64,000 nt of DNA from assembly GCA_947044405.1 (NCBI GenBank), contig CAMRHE010000332.1, positions 1,411,001 through 1,475,000 on the forward strand, written 5' to 3'. The notes beneath the pieces were generated by a model. The model was not told where the DNA came from and searched no databases. It saw nothing but the letters and a program-made list of their open reading frames with translations. A program made the position numbers and the translations under genes. This stretch comes from Leptodactylus fallax. Lineage: Eukaryota > Chordata > Amphibia > Anura > Leptodactylidae. Positions within the stretch are counted from its first letter, which is position 1. The number at the start of each line of letters is the position of its first letter. Shown here piece by piece: positions 1 to 12,200 of this stretch.

Positions 1-437
1 TGTGTATGACGGGGAGAGACGTGTGTACGGGAGCAGAGCTGTGTGTTGACGCGTGTGGGGGGAGATGTGTGTATGATGTGTACGGAGCAGAGCTGTGTGT
101 GTATGACGTGTACGCAGCAGAGCTGTGTGTGTATGACGTGTACGCAGCAGAGCTGTGTGTGTATGATGTGTATGGAGCAGAGCTGTGTGTGTATGTGTAC
201 GACGTGTGTATGGAGCAGAGCTGTGTGTGTATGACGTGTACGCAGTAGAGCGTGTTGTGTGATGTGTATGGAGCGAGCTGTGTGTACGCAGCAGAGCTGT
301 GTGTGTATGATGTGTATGCAGTAGAGCAGGAGCTGTGTGTGTATGATGTGTATGCAGCAGAGCTGTGTGTGTATGATGTGTACGCAGCAGAGGTGTGTGT
401 GTGTATGACGGTACGCAGCAGAGCTGTGTGTGTATGA
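1..437 (+). repeat. 30-bp GT-rich minisatellite (array 1, window edge)
   Basis: Tandem copies of a unit close to GTGTATGGAGCAGAGC followed by TGTGTGTATGAT, irregular in length, with TACGCAGCAG and TATGCAGCAG variants. It is the same family as the arrays near 19.4, 22.1, 37.0, 50.1, 55.6 and 56.9 kb. It may run beyond the left edge. Reading frames across it are an effect of the near-30-bp period and are not genes. Confidence 0.9.
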
Positions 438-773
438 CTAATATGTATGTAATGTCCTTGTAACGTGCAGGTGCAGAGCACAATATATAATGTCCTGGGT
501 TAGGGATGTCTGTGTAATGTAGATGTAGCTGCACGTTGTAAAAAATGGTTGTGAAAAATGGATGAAGCGACAATTTTCCCCACTATTTGGCATCCATGGG
601 GCAGGGATCTCTCACAGGACTGGAGTCTATTGATGGATCTGTGGAATCGGGCAGGACATGTCTGGTAAAACGGATCGTCAATAATAGACATGAATAGCCC
701 ATTGAAATCAATGGGGGGAATTTATTAAGACTGTTGTATTATCTGCCAGTCTTAACCACTCCATCACCTATGT
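438..773. other. Unassigned intergenic sequence
   Basis: No gene or recognised repeat. The open frame on the minus strand (500-691) has no family features. Confidence 0.5.
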
Positions 774-1014
774 GTAAAAGTAATTGCCCCCTAAATCTAA
801 TAACTGGTTGTGTCACCCTTGTCTGCAACAACTGAGATCAAGTCTTTCCCATAGCTGGGTCTTTTACACCTCTGTGGAGGAATTTTGTCTCGCTCTTCTT
901 TGCAGAATATTCATGATTCCATCCATTACAGCAGGGCGGCCCCAGACCATCCCCCGACCACCACCATGTTTAACCATCGCTAGGATGGTCTTTTCCTGAA
1001 ATGCTGTGTGGCAA
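774..1014 (-). mobile_element. Tc1-like transposase relic, internally deleted
   Basis: On the minus strand this resembles the catalytic-core part of a vertebrate Tc1 transposase. The plus strand shows the family's landmarks: a GTTGTGTCACCCTTG-type block, 'TGGAGGAATTTTG', 'GGGCGGCCCCAGACCAT' and 'CCACCACCATGTTTAACC'. A large internal piece is missing between the first two and last two blocks, and no TIRs were found. It is a dead fragment, recognised from general similarity to fish and frog Tc1 sequences. Confidence 0.65.
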
Positions 1015-1082
1015 ATATTGGAATTGCAATATTTTTGGTTTTTTAAATTATAGATATTAATTTGAAAAAGAATAAGCAGGGC

Positions 1083-1279
1083 ACAAAAGAAGACGCTATA
1101 TAATAATGAGCAGGGCACTATATATAATAATAATGAGGACACTGTATATAGTGAATAGGGCACTATATATAATAATGAAGACACTATATATATTAATGAG
1201 GACACTGTATATAATAATAAACAATGCACTATATAGACTAATAAGGTGGACTCTGTATACAATAATGAGCAGGGCATTA
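1083..1279. repeat. AT-rich tandem repeat, left half (split by Tc1)
   Basis: Irregular units of roughly 20-25 bp resembling AATGAGCAGGGCACTATATA and AATGAGGACACTGTATATA. The same repeat resumes at 2202, so the element at 1282-2199 was inserted into an existing array. Confidence 0.8.
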
Positions 1280-1281
1280 TA

Positions 1282-2199
<918 letters not shown>

Positions 2200-2201
2200 T
2201 A

Positions 2202-2405
2202 TATACTAATAGAGAAGACACTGTATATAATGAATAGGGCACTATATATACTAATAGAGAATACACGGTATACATTAGAATGAGATTACTGTATATAATA
2301 ATTAGCAGAGCACTATATATATAATAATACAGAGGACACCGTATAGAATAGTGAGCAGGGTTCTATATACATAATAAAGAGGACACTGTATACAATAATG
2401 AAAAA
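2202..2405. repeat. AT-rich tandem repeat, right half
   Basis: Continuation of the array at 1083-1279, with GAGGACACTGTATA and CACTATATATA motifs. The Tc1 insertion interrupts it. Confidence 0.75.
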
Positions 2406-2544
2406 CAAATAACAACAAACACACAATTTGTATTGTCTTGTCCAACGACACATAAAATAAAATGAGTACGTTATGTATTCTACATGATAAATGCCTAAAC
2501 CTTAAACCTCAGATAGCAGAATTGATTTTTATTGCTCATCTCAA

Positions 2545-3738
2545 CTCTCAAAGACAAAAAGTAATTTTGAAGTATTTCTTCCAGAACATTTTTGCAATTA
2601 CATTTGTTTTGTTATACACGTTTATTTCCTTTGTGTGTACTGGAACAACACAAAAACCAGAGAAAAAAAAAGCCGAAAATGATATAATTTCATAAATGGG
2701 CAGAATAAACTTGTTGGCACCCTGAACTTAATATCTGGTTACATATCCTTTAGAAAAAATCAATTAAATCAATCACTTCCTATAACCATCCACAAGCTTC
2801 TTACACTTCTCAACTGGAATTTTGGACCCCTCTTCTTTTGCAGACGGCTCCAGGTCTCTCATATTTGGGGCCGCCTTCTCTTCTCCCAATAGCAATTGTA
2901 AGATCTCTCCACAGATGTTCAATGGGATTTAGATCGGGACTCATTACTGGCGACTTCAGAAATCTCCAGCACTTTGTTTCCATCCATTTCTAGGGGCCTT
3001 TTGAAGTATGTTTGCGGTCATTGTCCTGCTGGAAGATGATCCAAGACGCAAACTCAGTTTTCTGACACTTAGCCCAGTTGAGACCCAAAATCCTTTGGTA
3101 ATCTTCAGATTTCATGATGCCTTGCACACAGTCAAGACCCCCAGTACCTTTGTTGCAACCTTTCATCAATTTTTCTCTTCCCTCCACATCCAGGGAGATT
3201 AGTTACAGGGTCAAGGGGTGTAAACTTCTTGATTATGTTGCGCACTGCGAATAAAGGAACATCAAGATCTCTGGAGATGGACTTGTATCCTTGAGATTCT
3301 TGATATTTCTCCACAATTTAGGTTCTCATGTTCTCTTCTCCTCTTTCTGTTCTCCATGCTTAGTGTGGCACACACAGACACACAATGCAGAGATTAAGCC
3401 AACTTCTTTCCTTTTTATCTGGTTTCAGATGTGATTTTTATATTGCCCACACCTGTTACTTGCCACATCGGAGTCTGAACCAGCATCACATAATTGAAAC
3501 AAAGTTATTTACCCAGAAATTTGAAAAGGTGGCAACAATTTTGTCCGGCCCATTTTTGGAGTTTTGTGTGAAATTATATCCAATTTGCCTTTTTTCTGTT
3601 TTTTTTTTGTGTTGTTGCAATACACACAAAGGAAATAAACATGTCTATAACAAAACGTAATTGCAATAATTTTCTGAGAAAAATGCTTAATTTTCTGGAA
3701 AAATTTCAGGGGTGCCAACATTTACAGCCATAACTGTA
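2545..3738 (-). mobile_element. Tc1-like element relic with long TIRs
   Basis: The right end (about 3530-3738) reads on the minus strand as CAGTTATGGCTGTAAATGTT followed by GGCACCCCTGAAA. Its reverse complement is recognisable, degraded, at about 2565-2720, so the TIRs were about 200 bp long. The interior holds transposase debris on the minus strand: an N-terminal segment near 3300-3130 ('SISRDLDVPLFAVRNIIKKF') and a catalytic segment near 3187-2990 ('IIFQQDNDRKHTSKGP'). The frames are shifted and shortened. The left terminus is poorly preserved. Confidence 0.8.
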
Positions 3739-4216
3739 ATAGTGAGCTACCCTGATTGGGCTTATTACATTTATGATACTAATCGTGTGTAGTAGGATTA
3801 ACCCTTACATTCCTACTAAACATCACAGGCAAGGCAGTGAAACATACAAACTCAATGTATAAGGAGAGGTAAGGGTTAAATCCTTACACAAGGAGAGGCG
3901 GCATGGGAGCATGGAATGTTTTATTATAGAGACAGAGGATTCAGGGAGGACCGCAGCACAGATTGGTGAGCAGTCACAGTGACCATAATACATTTATTAT
4001 TCAAAGAAGGCAAAAGAAGAGATCAGAGGACATAACCATCAGGAAAGAAAATGATGAGGACCGGAGGCTGTTAAATAATATTATTCTACAATATTCAAGA
4101 CCTTTAAGGGTTAACTGTATTTTGCTGACAAAACTCTTGTATCTTATGGTGCATGGGTGTGGATAGGGTATGACTATTATAGTATTGTCCAAATACAGTA
4201 GTAGAAAGTATAAGAA
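3739..4216. other. Unassigned intergenic sequence
   Basis: No gene or repeat that I can support. It contains two GGTTAAA-type motifs and short A/T runs. Confidence 0.4.
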
Positions 4217-4625
4217 TGTTGGGAAACACCCCCTCTCATGACTATAAATGACTGACAGACACACATGTCTGGGTCTCACTCTCGGTGGGGATTTCCCTCT
4301 CCCTGTGGGGATCTGTCCCTGTCTCTCACTTTGGGTGTCTCTCTCTTCCGACCTGTGTCTACTTCCTTTGAGACTTTGGAAGGTTGGCAGACTTGTCCTG
4401 CAGAAGAACAACACACATTGATGAATAAGCATGAGCCAAGATGATGCAATAGAACCACCTTGAAGAATCCTAACACTACACTTCTCCTAAGAAATGTAAG
4501 ACATTGACTGATGTTTCTGTTATGCTGGAAGTTTTCCATGTATCTGTTTCCCATGAAGACTTCAATAAATCTCCATGTTTTATATGAAGCCGAGTCCTCC
4601 AATAATGTTACCTTAGGGGTCAACA
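4217..4625 (+). mobile_element. Candidate solo LTR (about 409 bp)
   Basis: Begins TGTTGGG and ends GGTCAACA, giving a terminal TGTTG/CAACA inverted repeat. A CTATAAAT box lies at about 4241 and an AATAAA signal at about 4563, in the correct order for an LTR on the plus strand. I could not find matching flanking target duplications, and no coding interior follows. This could instead be a coincidental promoter-like segment. Confidence 0.4.
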
Positions 4626-5112
4626 CGTGAGTGAGGATTTCATTCAATTGTAGACTATTTTACAGTTTACGGACAGTTATTATTTTACAGAGGCATAGCA
4701 GATAAAGAACCTCAGCAGATAAAACTCTGCTCATAACACAGACTTGAAATGATGGGGGACACTTCAGTGTTGGACAAAGTATTCCTGAGGAATACTTTGC
4801 CTAAGTTTAATTTTCTTTATTACCTTATCTCCTATGAGTCTGGGCAGGGAGAGACATCTGCTATTCATTAGCTGCTTTCACTGCACTTAAGCTACTGTCT
4901 GAGCTGTGCTTTGGGTAAACTGTGAGGTCTTCGTCTTCAATCCCAAGCCCAAACTCAGTCTGGAGATTCAGACTCCTTATATTATAGTGATCTATGAGGT
5001 CAGGAATCCCTGCGTCACTGCAGCTCTACAGTCCTATGCTATATCTTAGAGGTAACTGAGATATGTGCCCTGGGTGCTGGCTCCCAGTGGTGCACCAACA
5101 CTTTTATGTGTT
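4626..5112. other. Unassigned sequence with a short perfect palindrome
   Basis: No gene seen. At 4775-4799 CAAAGTATTCC and GGAATACTTTG form an 11-bp inverted repeat around TGA. It may be interior or flank of the LTR-like segment to its left. Confidence 0.35.
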
Positions 5113-5234
5113 TAAAGGAGTTGTTTGGTCTTCATTTTTTATGGCCTATACAAAGGATAGGCCATAAATACCTGGGAGGAACTGTTGGCCCCCCCGGACA
5201 ATCAGCTGTACAGAGCCACTTCCAGGGCTGGTCC
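5113..5234. repeat. Half of a palindromic frog MITE
   Basis: The run GGCCTATACAAAGGATAGGCC, then a CCTGGGAGG-type block, a CAGCTGTACAGAGCC block and CACTTCC, matches one arm of the palindrome at 52856-53266. The second arm is missing, replaced by the fragment starting at 5235. Confidence 0.7.
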
Positions 5235-5730
5235 CCAAAGGTCTATTATGACCTTATGGGGACACAATGTAAAAAAAAAAAAATTAATAGAAAAGTAAAA
5301 AACAAAATGTAAATAAAATAATTTTAAAAATAAATAAAATAATACGCCACTAAAACACGGTTATTAAAGGTTCTAGACCCACCCCCCGACGACACTATAC
5401 AAAATAAAAATTACAGTAACGGAGAGGAAAAACTATTTTAAAAAGTTTTTTAGTAGCGCTTTGTTTTATTAAAAAAAAAAAAATGAAAAGTGAAAAACAG
5501 ACCCGTTTTCCCTCCTCTTTTGTTTATATTTTCCCGGATATAAAAAAAAAAAAAAAATGAAAAACACATGGAAAAATAAAAACATAAAAATAAAGCCCTA
5601 TGTGTCACCGAAAAAAGACGCAGAAATTAGTTGAATAACGCAAATGATAAAAATGTTACAGCCCTCAAAACCGCACATACAAAAAACCCGAAAAATTTGT
5701 CTGAATTTGGCCCGGTATTGAAGTGGTTAA
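5235..5730. mobile_element. Fragment of a TTAA-target non-autonomous element
   Basis: Collinear with 60835-61213: shared blocks are CCCCAAAGGTCTATTATGAC, AATAATACGCCA, 'AGTTTTTTAGTAGC', 'AAAGCCCTATGTGTCACC' and a right end AAGTGGTTAA. That end matches the right terminus of the complete copy at 60445-61213. The left part is lost. No coding capacity; several poly-A runs. Confidence 0.75.
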
Positions 5731-6244
5731 TCTGTAGCCAATAGAGTGGGCTGCACAGGCAGGTACACGGAGAAAATGGGCAATTTTATCCACCCAGACA
5801 TTGATTGGGGTCATTGTTCTGCTTCAGCTGCAAAGATAAAAATATTCTCAAACTGAAACAGGGTATTTATATGAAGCAATTTTAGGAAGCTCCTAGTAAA
5901 CCACGGCTCTTTGGGATCTGGTAATAGCTAGCAAGGCAGAACTTGCTAGATATGGAGAAAATGTTGAGGTTCAGGAAAGCCGCGATATCAGTGACCATAA
6001 CACTATTAACCTTTTACCGAAACTGTGAAAAAACAAACTCAGGGTGGGACATTTAGTGTTACCAATATACCTAAGCTGAGGGCTACTCTGCAGGACAATG
6101 AGCGGGAGCAGCTATTGTCAAATAATGATACAAATGCTGAATGAGAGAGCCAGAAATCTACTCTGCGTAACTACTGCAAAAACTAATTCCTATAAGGAAC
6201 AAGTACAGTTTCCCTTCTTACACATCCTGAGGTTTTTGGGGGTT
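5731..6244. other. Unassigned intergenic sequence
   Basis: No gene or repeat that I can support in this roughly 500-bp stretch. Confidence 0.4.
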
Positions 6245-7045
6245 TGCATCTTTTGATTTACACAACATGTCTACCAATGTGAATGCTCAGCTTGCTAGAC
6301 TTTGATTCCAAGAAATGTTTTCCCTTAAACCCATCCCGTGTAGTTCTAACAATATGTTTACAATAATTGACCAGCTGGAAGGTGAAGTTGTGCCCTAGTG
6401 CTAAACCTCTGGTAGATTTCCTCAAATATTGCTCAATATTTCCCGTATTCACTGCCGTCCATCTTTCCTTCAAACCTGACGAATTTTCCAGTCCTTGCCA
6501 ATGAAAAGCACATCCTCAGCATGTCTGATGCCACCACCACGCTCCACTGTGGAAGTGGGTTGATAGAAATTCTCAGGTTTGCCGCACACAGCGTTTCCCA
6601 TGATCCATCATCCGAAAATTCTTCCATATCTTTGGGGACTCGGCCACATGCTGTTTGGTGAACTTCAAATGTGTTTTCCTCTATTTCTGGTTTAAATGGC
6701 TTTTTTCTAGCTACTTTTCCATAAAGAACCCTCCTGTGGAGTGTACAGCTTATACGTTCCTAAGGACAGATATGTCCATATCTGCTGTGGATATTTGGAG
6801 CTCCTTCAGTATTATTGTTGGTATCTTTTTTGGATTTCCGGCCTCCTAGCTTGTTCTGTGGGATTTTTTGTGTATCCTTCTGTTGTCAGGTTTGTAGTTG
6901 TCCTATAGTCTTTCCATTATTGTTATAATGAATTTAATGGTGCTTTGTGCAATGTTCAGTTTGGGATATTTTCTAACCTGTTTGGAGAGCTGCTTGGACT
7001 TCATGTTCCTTGCGGAGTAGTGTTGCAGAGCCTTCAAGAACAGGT
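6245..7045 (-). pseudogene. Decayed Tc1-like transposase
   Basis: Minus-strand pieces in shifting frames follow Tc1 order. An N-terminal region lies at about 6860-6630 (translations resemble 'LKELQISTADMDISVL'). The 'MEEFSDDGSW' region and 'ARTGKFVRFEGKMDGSEYG' core follow at 6627-6433, then 'LGHNFTFQLVNYCKH' at about 6400, where the catalytic QQDNDPKH is mutated. Several frameshifts and stops. No clear TIRs. Confidence 0.7.
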
Positions 7046-7494
7046 AATGACATCATATGACACATCTGAGTGTTACTAAGGAGTCTGTCCCCTACATAAT
7101 GTGTACAATGTGTACTATACATGCTGCCTACTTCTATTATTACATATACAAGCAGACTCTATAACCTGCCTCTGCAGTCCCTGCGTATATTATATTGTAG
7201 TGAAAATAAGACCTAATCTAACTTGTACTTTTCTTTTCCTTCCTAACACTACTTGTAGTGAATTATATATGTCTTATATAAGATAAGGAATTAAGCTCTT
7301 AAATCCCATATCCAGCTACCTTGAAACTTATTCAGCTATACATGGTGCATCAATGTTACCTCACCCCTGGAATACTTGAGTTAGAACATGGTTATGTCTC
7401 ATTAGTTGTACAATCGGGACAGAATGAATCATGTATGAAGAGTTTATGACTTGCCAGTAAAAGTCTCTCAATTTTTTTTTATTAATCACATTTA
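7046..7494. other. Left flank of module A
   Basis: No gene. A short segment near 7305-7345 (ATCCAGCTACC...TATTCAGCTATACATGG) resembles spacer sequence near 23600 and its inverted copy near 54620. Confidence 0.4.
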
Positions 7495-8003
7495 ATAGTT
7501 ACAAGAAAATGTAGCGAATATTTCCAATAAAGTAATAGAATACGTGTATGATAAGAATGCCAATCATTGAAACATGAGCTAAAAGAAAATAATATTAATA
7601 GAAGACAAGAACAACTGGATAAATCACTTCTCACTTTACACAAAATTTCCTTATGTCACATTCACCTAGGTTATACCATGATACCCCATAATTGTAATGA
7701 GCAGAGGATAAAGAGGACAACAGTGAGGTATCTGCCTTTATGTATCTTGGAAGTATGGAATGTGAGACTGTGTTATTAATACTTCAGTGACAAACATCAC
7801 TTCTAGGTTTGGCCATTTGTCCACCAAGATTTATTTCTCTTTTTCCCAGAAGAAATAGCATATGAAACAGGATTTCAATAACACACAGTGTACAGAAAAT
7901 ATAGAATTTCCCATAAATAAATATAAGTTACTACATGTAGTAATTCTATATGCAGCCATGTTATACCATGAGTATGGCTATGATTAACGTACTCCCTGAA
8001 GTG
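7495..8003 (-). other. Zinc-finger gene A downstream/3' region, shared by modules
   Basis: Sequence below the stop codon of gene A is collinear with 28352-28925 (gene B) and 43032-43597 (gene C), for example GTAATAGAATACG and GACAACAGTGAGGTA. The conserved edge at TTAATA.TTAC marks the left boundary of all three modules. It probably contains the 3' UTR; no poly(A) site could be fixed. Confidence 0.6.
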
Positions 8004-9250
8004 TTAACATGAACCATTAGACGGAGCTGCCGTGAGAAAATTGACTCTCCCCATGTGAATTTTCTGATGTCTAACAAGACTTTGCTTATCTCTATAACAT
8101 TTCCCACATTCTGAACATGAATATGGCTTTTCACTTGTGTGACTTCTCTGATGTGTAACGAGAACTGATTTCTGGTAAAAACATTTCCCACATTGGGAAC
8201 ATGAGAATGGCTTCTCCCCTGTGTGAGTTCTCTGATGTGTAACAAGATCTGATTTTTTGTGAAAACATTTTCCACATTCTGAACATGAAAATGGCTTCTC
8301 TCCTGTGTGAGTTCTCTGATGTAAAACAAGATCTGATTTTTGGTAAAAACCTTTCCCACATTCTAAACATGAAAATGGCTTCTCCCCTGTGTGAGTTCTT
8401 AAATGTTTAACAAGCTCCGATTTCTGTGTAAAAACTTTCCCACATTCTGAACATAAAAATGGTTTCTCCCCTGTGTGACGTCTTTGGTGTATAACAAGAT
8501 CTGATTTCTGCAAAAAACCTTTCCCACATTCAGAACACGAATATGGCTTCTCTCCTGTGTGACTTCTCTGGTGTACAGTAAGATCTGATTTCCGGACAAA
8601 GCATTTCCCACATTCTGAACATGAAAATGGCTTCTCCCCTGTGTGACTTTTCTCATGTTTAAGAAGATATGCTTTCAGTTTAAAACATTTTCCACATTCT
8701 GAACATGAAAATAACATCTCACTTGTGTGAATACTCTCATGTTGAACAAGATATGTTTTATCGGAAAAACCTTTGCCACATTCTGAACATATAAATGGCT
8801 TCTCACCTGTGTGAATTCTTTGATGTTTAAGAAGAACAGAACTTTTGTTAAAGCATTTCCCACAATCTGAGCATGAATATGGCTTCTCCTCTGTGTGACG
8901 TCTCTCATGTTTAACAAGATATGATTTGTCTGTAAATCCTTTACCACATAGTGAACAGGAATATGGCTTCTCCACTGTGTGAATTCTTTGATGTAAAAAC
9001 CTCCTTTTGCTGTTTTCATTTTGCATCAAAGTGAGTGATTCAGAAGATAGGACCTGTATAGAAGGATCAGATGATGGATCAGAAGATAGGACCTGTATAG
9101 AAGGATCAGATGATAGATCTTTGCTGTGAAGGTCTGAGGGTATATCTGGGATAATGACATGTTCTTCATATGTATCTTGTGTGATACCACCATCATCTGC
9201 TTTATAATCTGTAGATATGAGATGTCCCTCTGAGCTCCTGGTACAGTCAT
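8004..9250 (-). CDS. Gene A exon 6: acidic linker and 11 C2H2 fingers
   Basis: Acceptor CTTCTTGGCAG precedes ATGACTGTACC; the exon's first codon is split (G|AT), so the ATG is not a start. After the linker ([11 protein letters not shown]... then two copies of the DPSIQVLSS motif) come 11 fingers of C-x2-C-x12-H-x3-H form with TGEKP-type linkers. The last is [17 protein letters not shown]. The reading ends in a non-finger tail, [14 protein letters not shown], where genes B and C continue with [10 protein letters not shown], so the end of this copy has been rearranged. Finger 4 begins MLFSC instead of KPFSC. Confidence 0.9.
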
Positions 9251-12200
9251 CTGCCAAGAAGAAAACTGATTTTATTGAGAAATATTAGACCCTTAGAACA
9301 TTTCTATACAAAAATATCCAAGTAAATCACAGTGCGTAGCTCACATTTTACATTTGGGTAGGAAATACGAAAGACATTGCTCATTACATTGGTGAGCCTT
9401 GGCCATAACTTTCATGCTTCAACTTAAGTATCAAGCTTCAGGAAAGTCAGAGAACCTGGGAATCTTTTATAAGAGGACTACAAGTGCTAGACGTGCTGAT
9501 GACAGGAACCTGGCTGGTGGGTCATATTGGGGTTTGATATTTTCTTCTATTGTTTGGCATATTGACAGTGTGTTCTTTAGTACTATTATATACTATATTG
9601 TTTACTATACAGAACCTTAATTGTTTAGTACTATTGGCACCTTATACAGTGGTTACGGAAAGTATTCAGACCCCTTTAAATTTTTCACTCTTTGTTTCAT
9701 TGCAGCCATTTGCTAAAAGCAAAAAAGTTCCTGTTATTTCTCATTAATGTACAGTCATGGCCAAAAGTTTTGAGAATGACACAAATATTCTATTTTCACA
9801 TGATCTGCTGCCCTCTGGTTTTATGTGTGTTTGTCAGATGTTTTTATCACATACAGAAATAGAATTGCATTCATATTATGAGTAACAGAAGCTTATATTG
9901 ACACTTAGAATGAGTTAATGCAGCAAGTCAATATTTGCAGTGTTGACCCTTCTTCTTCAGGACCTCTGCAATTCTCCCTGGCATGCTCTCAATCGACTTC
10001 TGGACCAAATCCTGACTGATAGCAGTCCATTCTTGCAGAATCAATGCTTTCATTTTGTCTGAATTTGTTGGTTTTTGTTTGTCCACCCGTCTCTTGATGA
10101 TTGACCACAAGTTCTCAATGGGATTAAGATCTGGGGAGTTTCCAGGCCATGGACCCAAAATCTCTATGTTTTGTTCCCTGAGCCATTTAGTTATCACCTT
10201 TGCTTTATGGCAAGGTGCTCCATCATGCTGGAAAAGGCATTGTTGAGCGCCAAACTGCTCTTGGACGGTTGGGAGAAGTTGCTCTTGGAGGACATTCTGG
10301 TACCATTCTTTATTCATGGCTGTGTTTTTAGGCAAGACTGTGAGAGAGCCGATTCCCTTGGCTGAGAAGCAACCCCACACATGAATGGTTTCAGGATGCT
10401 TTACAGTTGGCATGAGACAAGACTGGTGGTAGCGCTCACCTCTTCTTCTCCGAATAAGCTGTTTTCCAGATGTTCCAAACAATCGAAAAGGGGATTCATC
10501 AGAGAAAATGACTTTACCCCAGTCCTCAGCAGTCCACTCCCTGTACCTTTTGCAGAATATCAGTCTGTCCCTGATGTTTTTTCTGGAGAGAAGTGGCTTC
10601 TTTGCTGCCCTCCTTGAGACCAGGCCTTGCTCCAAGAGTCTCCGCCTCACAGTGCGTGCAGATGCACTCACACCTGCCTGCTGCCATTCCTCAGCAAGCT
10701 CTGCACTGCTGGTAGCCCGATCCCGCAGCTGAAACACTTTTAAGAGACGGTCCTGCCGCTTGCTGGTCTTTCTTGGGCGCCCTGGAGCCTTTTTGGCACC
10801 AATGGAACCTCTCTCCTTGAAGTTCTTGATGATGCGATAGATTGTTGACTGAGGTGCAATCTTTCTAGCTGCAATACTCTTCCCAGTTAGGCCATTTTTG
10901 TGCAGTGCAATGATGACTGCACGTGTTTCTTTAGAGATAACCATGGTTAACAGAAGAGAAACAATGATGGCAAGCACCAGCCTCCTTTTAAAGTGTCCAG
11001 TGGTGTCATTCTTACTTAATCATGACAGATTGATCTCCAGCCCTGTCCTCATCAACACCCACACCTGTGTTAATGGCGCAATCACTGAAACGATGTTAGG
11101 TGGTCATTTTAAGGCAGGGCTGCAATGATGTTGAAATGTGTTTTGGGGGATAAAGTTCATTTTCTAGGCAAATATTGACTTTGCAAGTAATTGCTGTTAA
11201 GCTGATCACTCTTTATAACATTCTGGAGTATATGCAAATTGCCATTAGAAAAACTGAAGCAGTAGATTTTGTAAAAATTAATATTTGTATCATTCTCAAA
11301 ACTTTTGGCCATGACTGTACACTCAGCTCCCCATATTGACAGAAAAAAACAGAAATGTAGAAATTTTTGCAAATTTATTAAAAAAGAAAAATCTGAAATC
11401 TCCCATGGCCATAAGTATTCAGAGCCTTTGCTCAGTACTGAGTAGAAGCCGCTTCCTTTTGAGCTAGTACAGCCAGGAGTCTTCTTGGGAATGATGCAAC
11501 AAGTTTCTCACATCTGGATTTGGGGATCCTCGGCCATTCTTCCTTGCAGATCCTCTCCAGTTCCGTCAGGTTGGATGGTGAACGTTGGTGGAGCCATTTT
11601 CAGGTCTTTCCAGAGATGCTCAATTGGGTTGAGGTCAAGGCTGTGGCTGGGGCAGTCAGGAATGGTCACAGAGTTGTTGCTTTGTTATTTTAGCTGTGTG
11701 CTTAGGGTCATTGTCTTGTTGGAAGGTGAAACTTCGGCCCAGTCTGAGGTCCAGAGCACTCTGGCAGAGGTTTTCTTCCAGGATATCTCTGTACTTGGCC
11801 GCATTCATCTTTCCTACAATTACAACCAGTCGTCCTGTCCCCCATAGCATGATGCTGCCACCGCCATGTCTCACTGTTGGGATTGTATTGGGCAGGTGAT
11901 GAGCAGTTCCTGGTTTTCTCCACACATACCGCTTAGAATTAACACCAAAAAGTTCAATCTTCTCATCAGAGCAGAGAATCTTATTTCTCATAGTCTGGGA
12001 GTCCTTCATGTGTTTTTTGGCTTTCATATGTCTTGCACTGAGGAGAGGCTTCCTTCGGGCCGCTCTGCCATAAAGCCCCGACTGGTGGAGGGCTGCAGTG
12101 ATAGTGACTTTGTGGAACTTTCTCCCATCTCCCTACTGCATCTCTGGAGCTCGGCCACAGTGATCTTTGGCTTCTTCTTTACCTCTCTCACCAAGGCTCT

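Noticed and set aside
7961..8656. Overlapping minus-strand ORFs rich in 'HVQNVG' beside each finger exon (also 28964-29317 and 43636-43989)
   Set aside because: These are shifted-frame readings of the zinc-finger repeats, which stay open because the finger unit is 84 bp.
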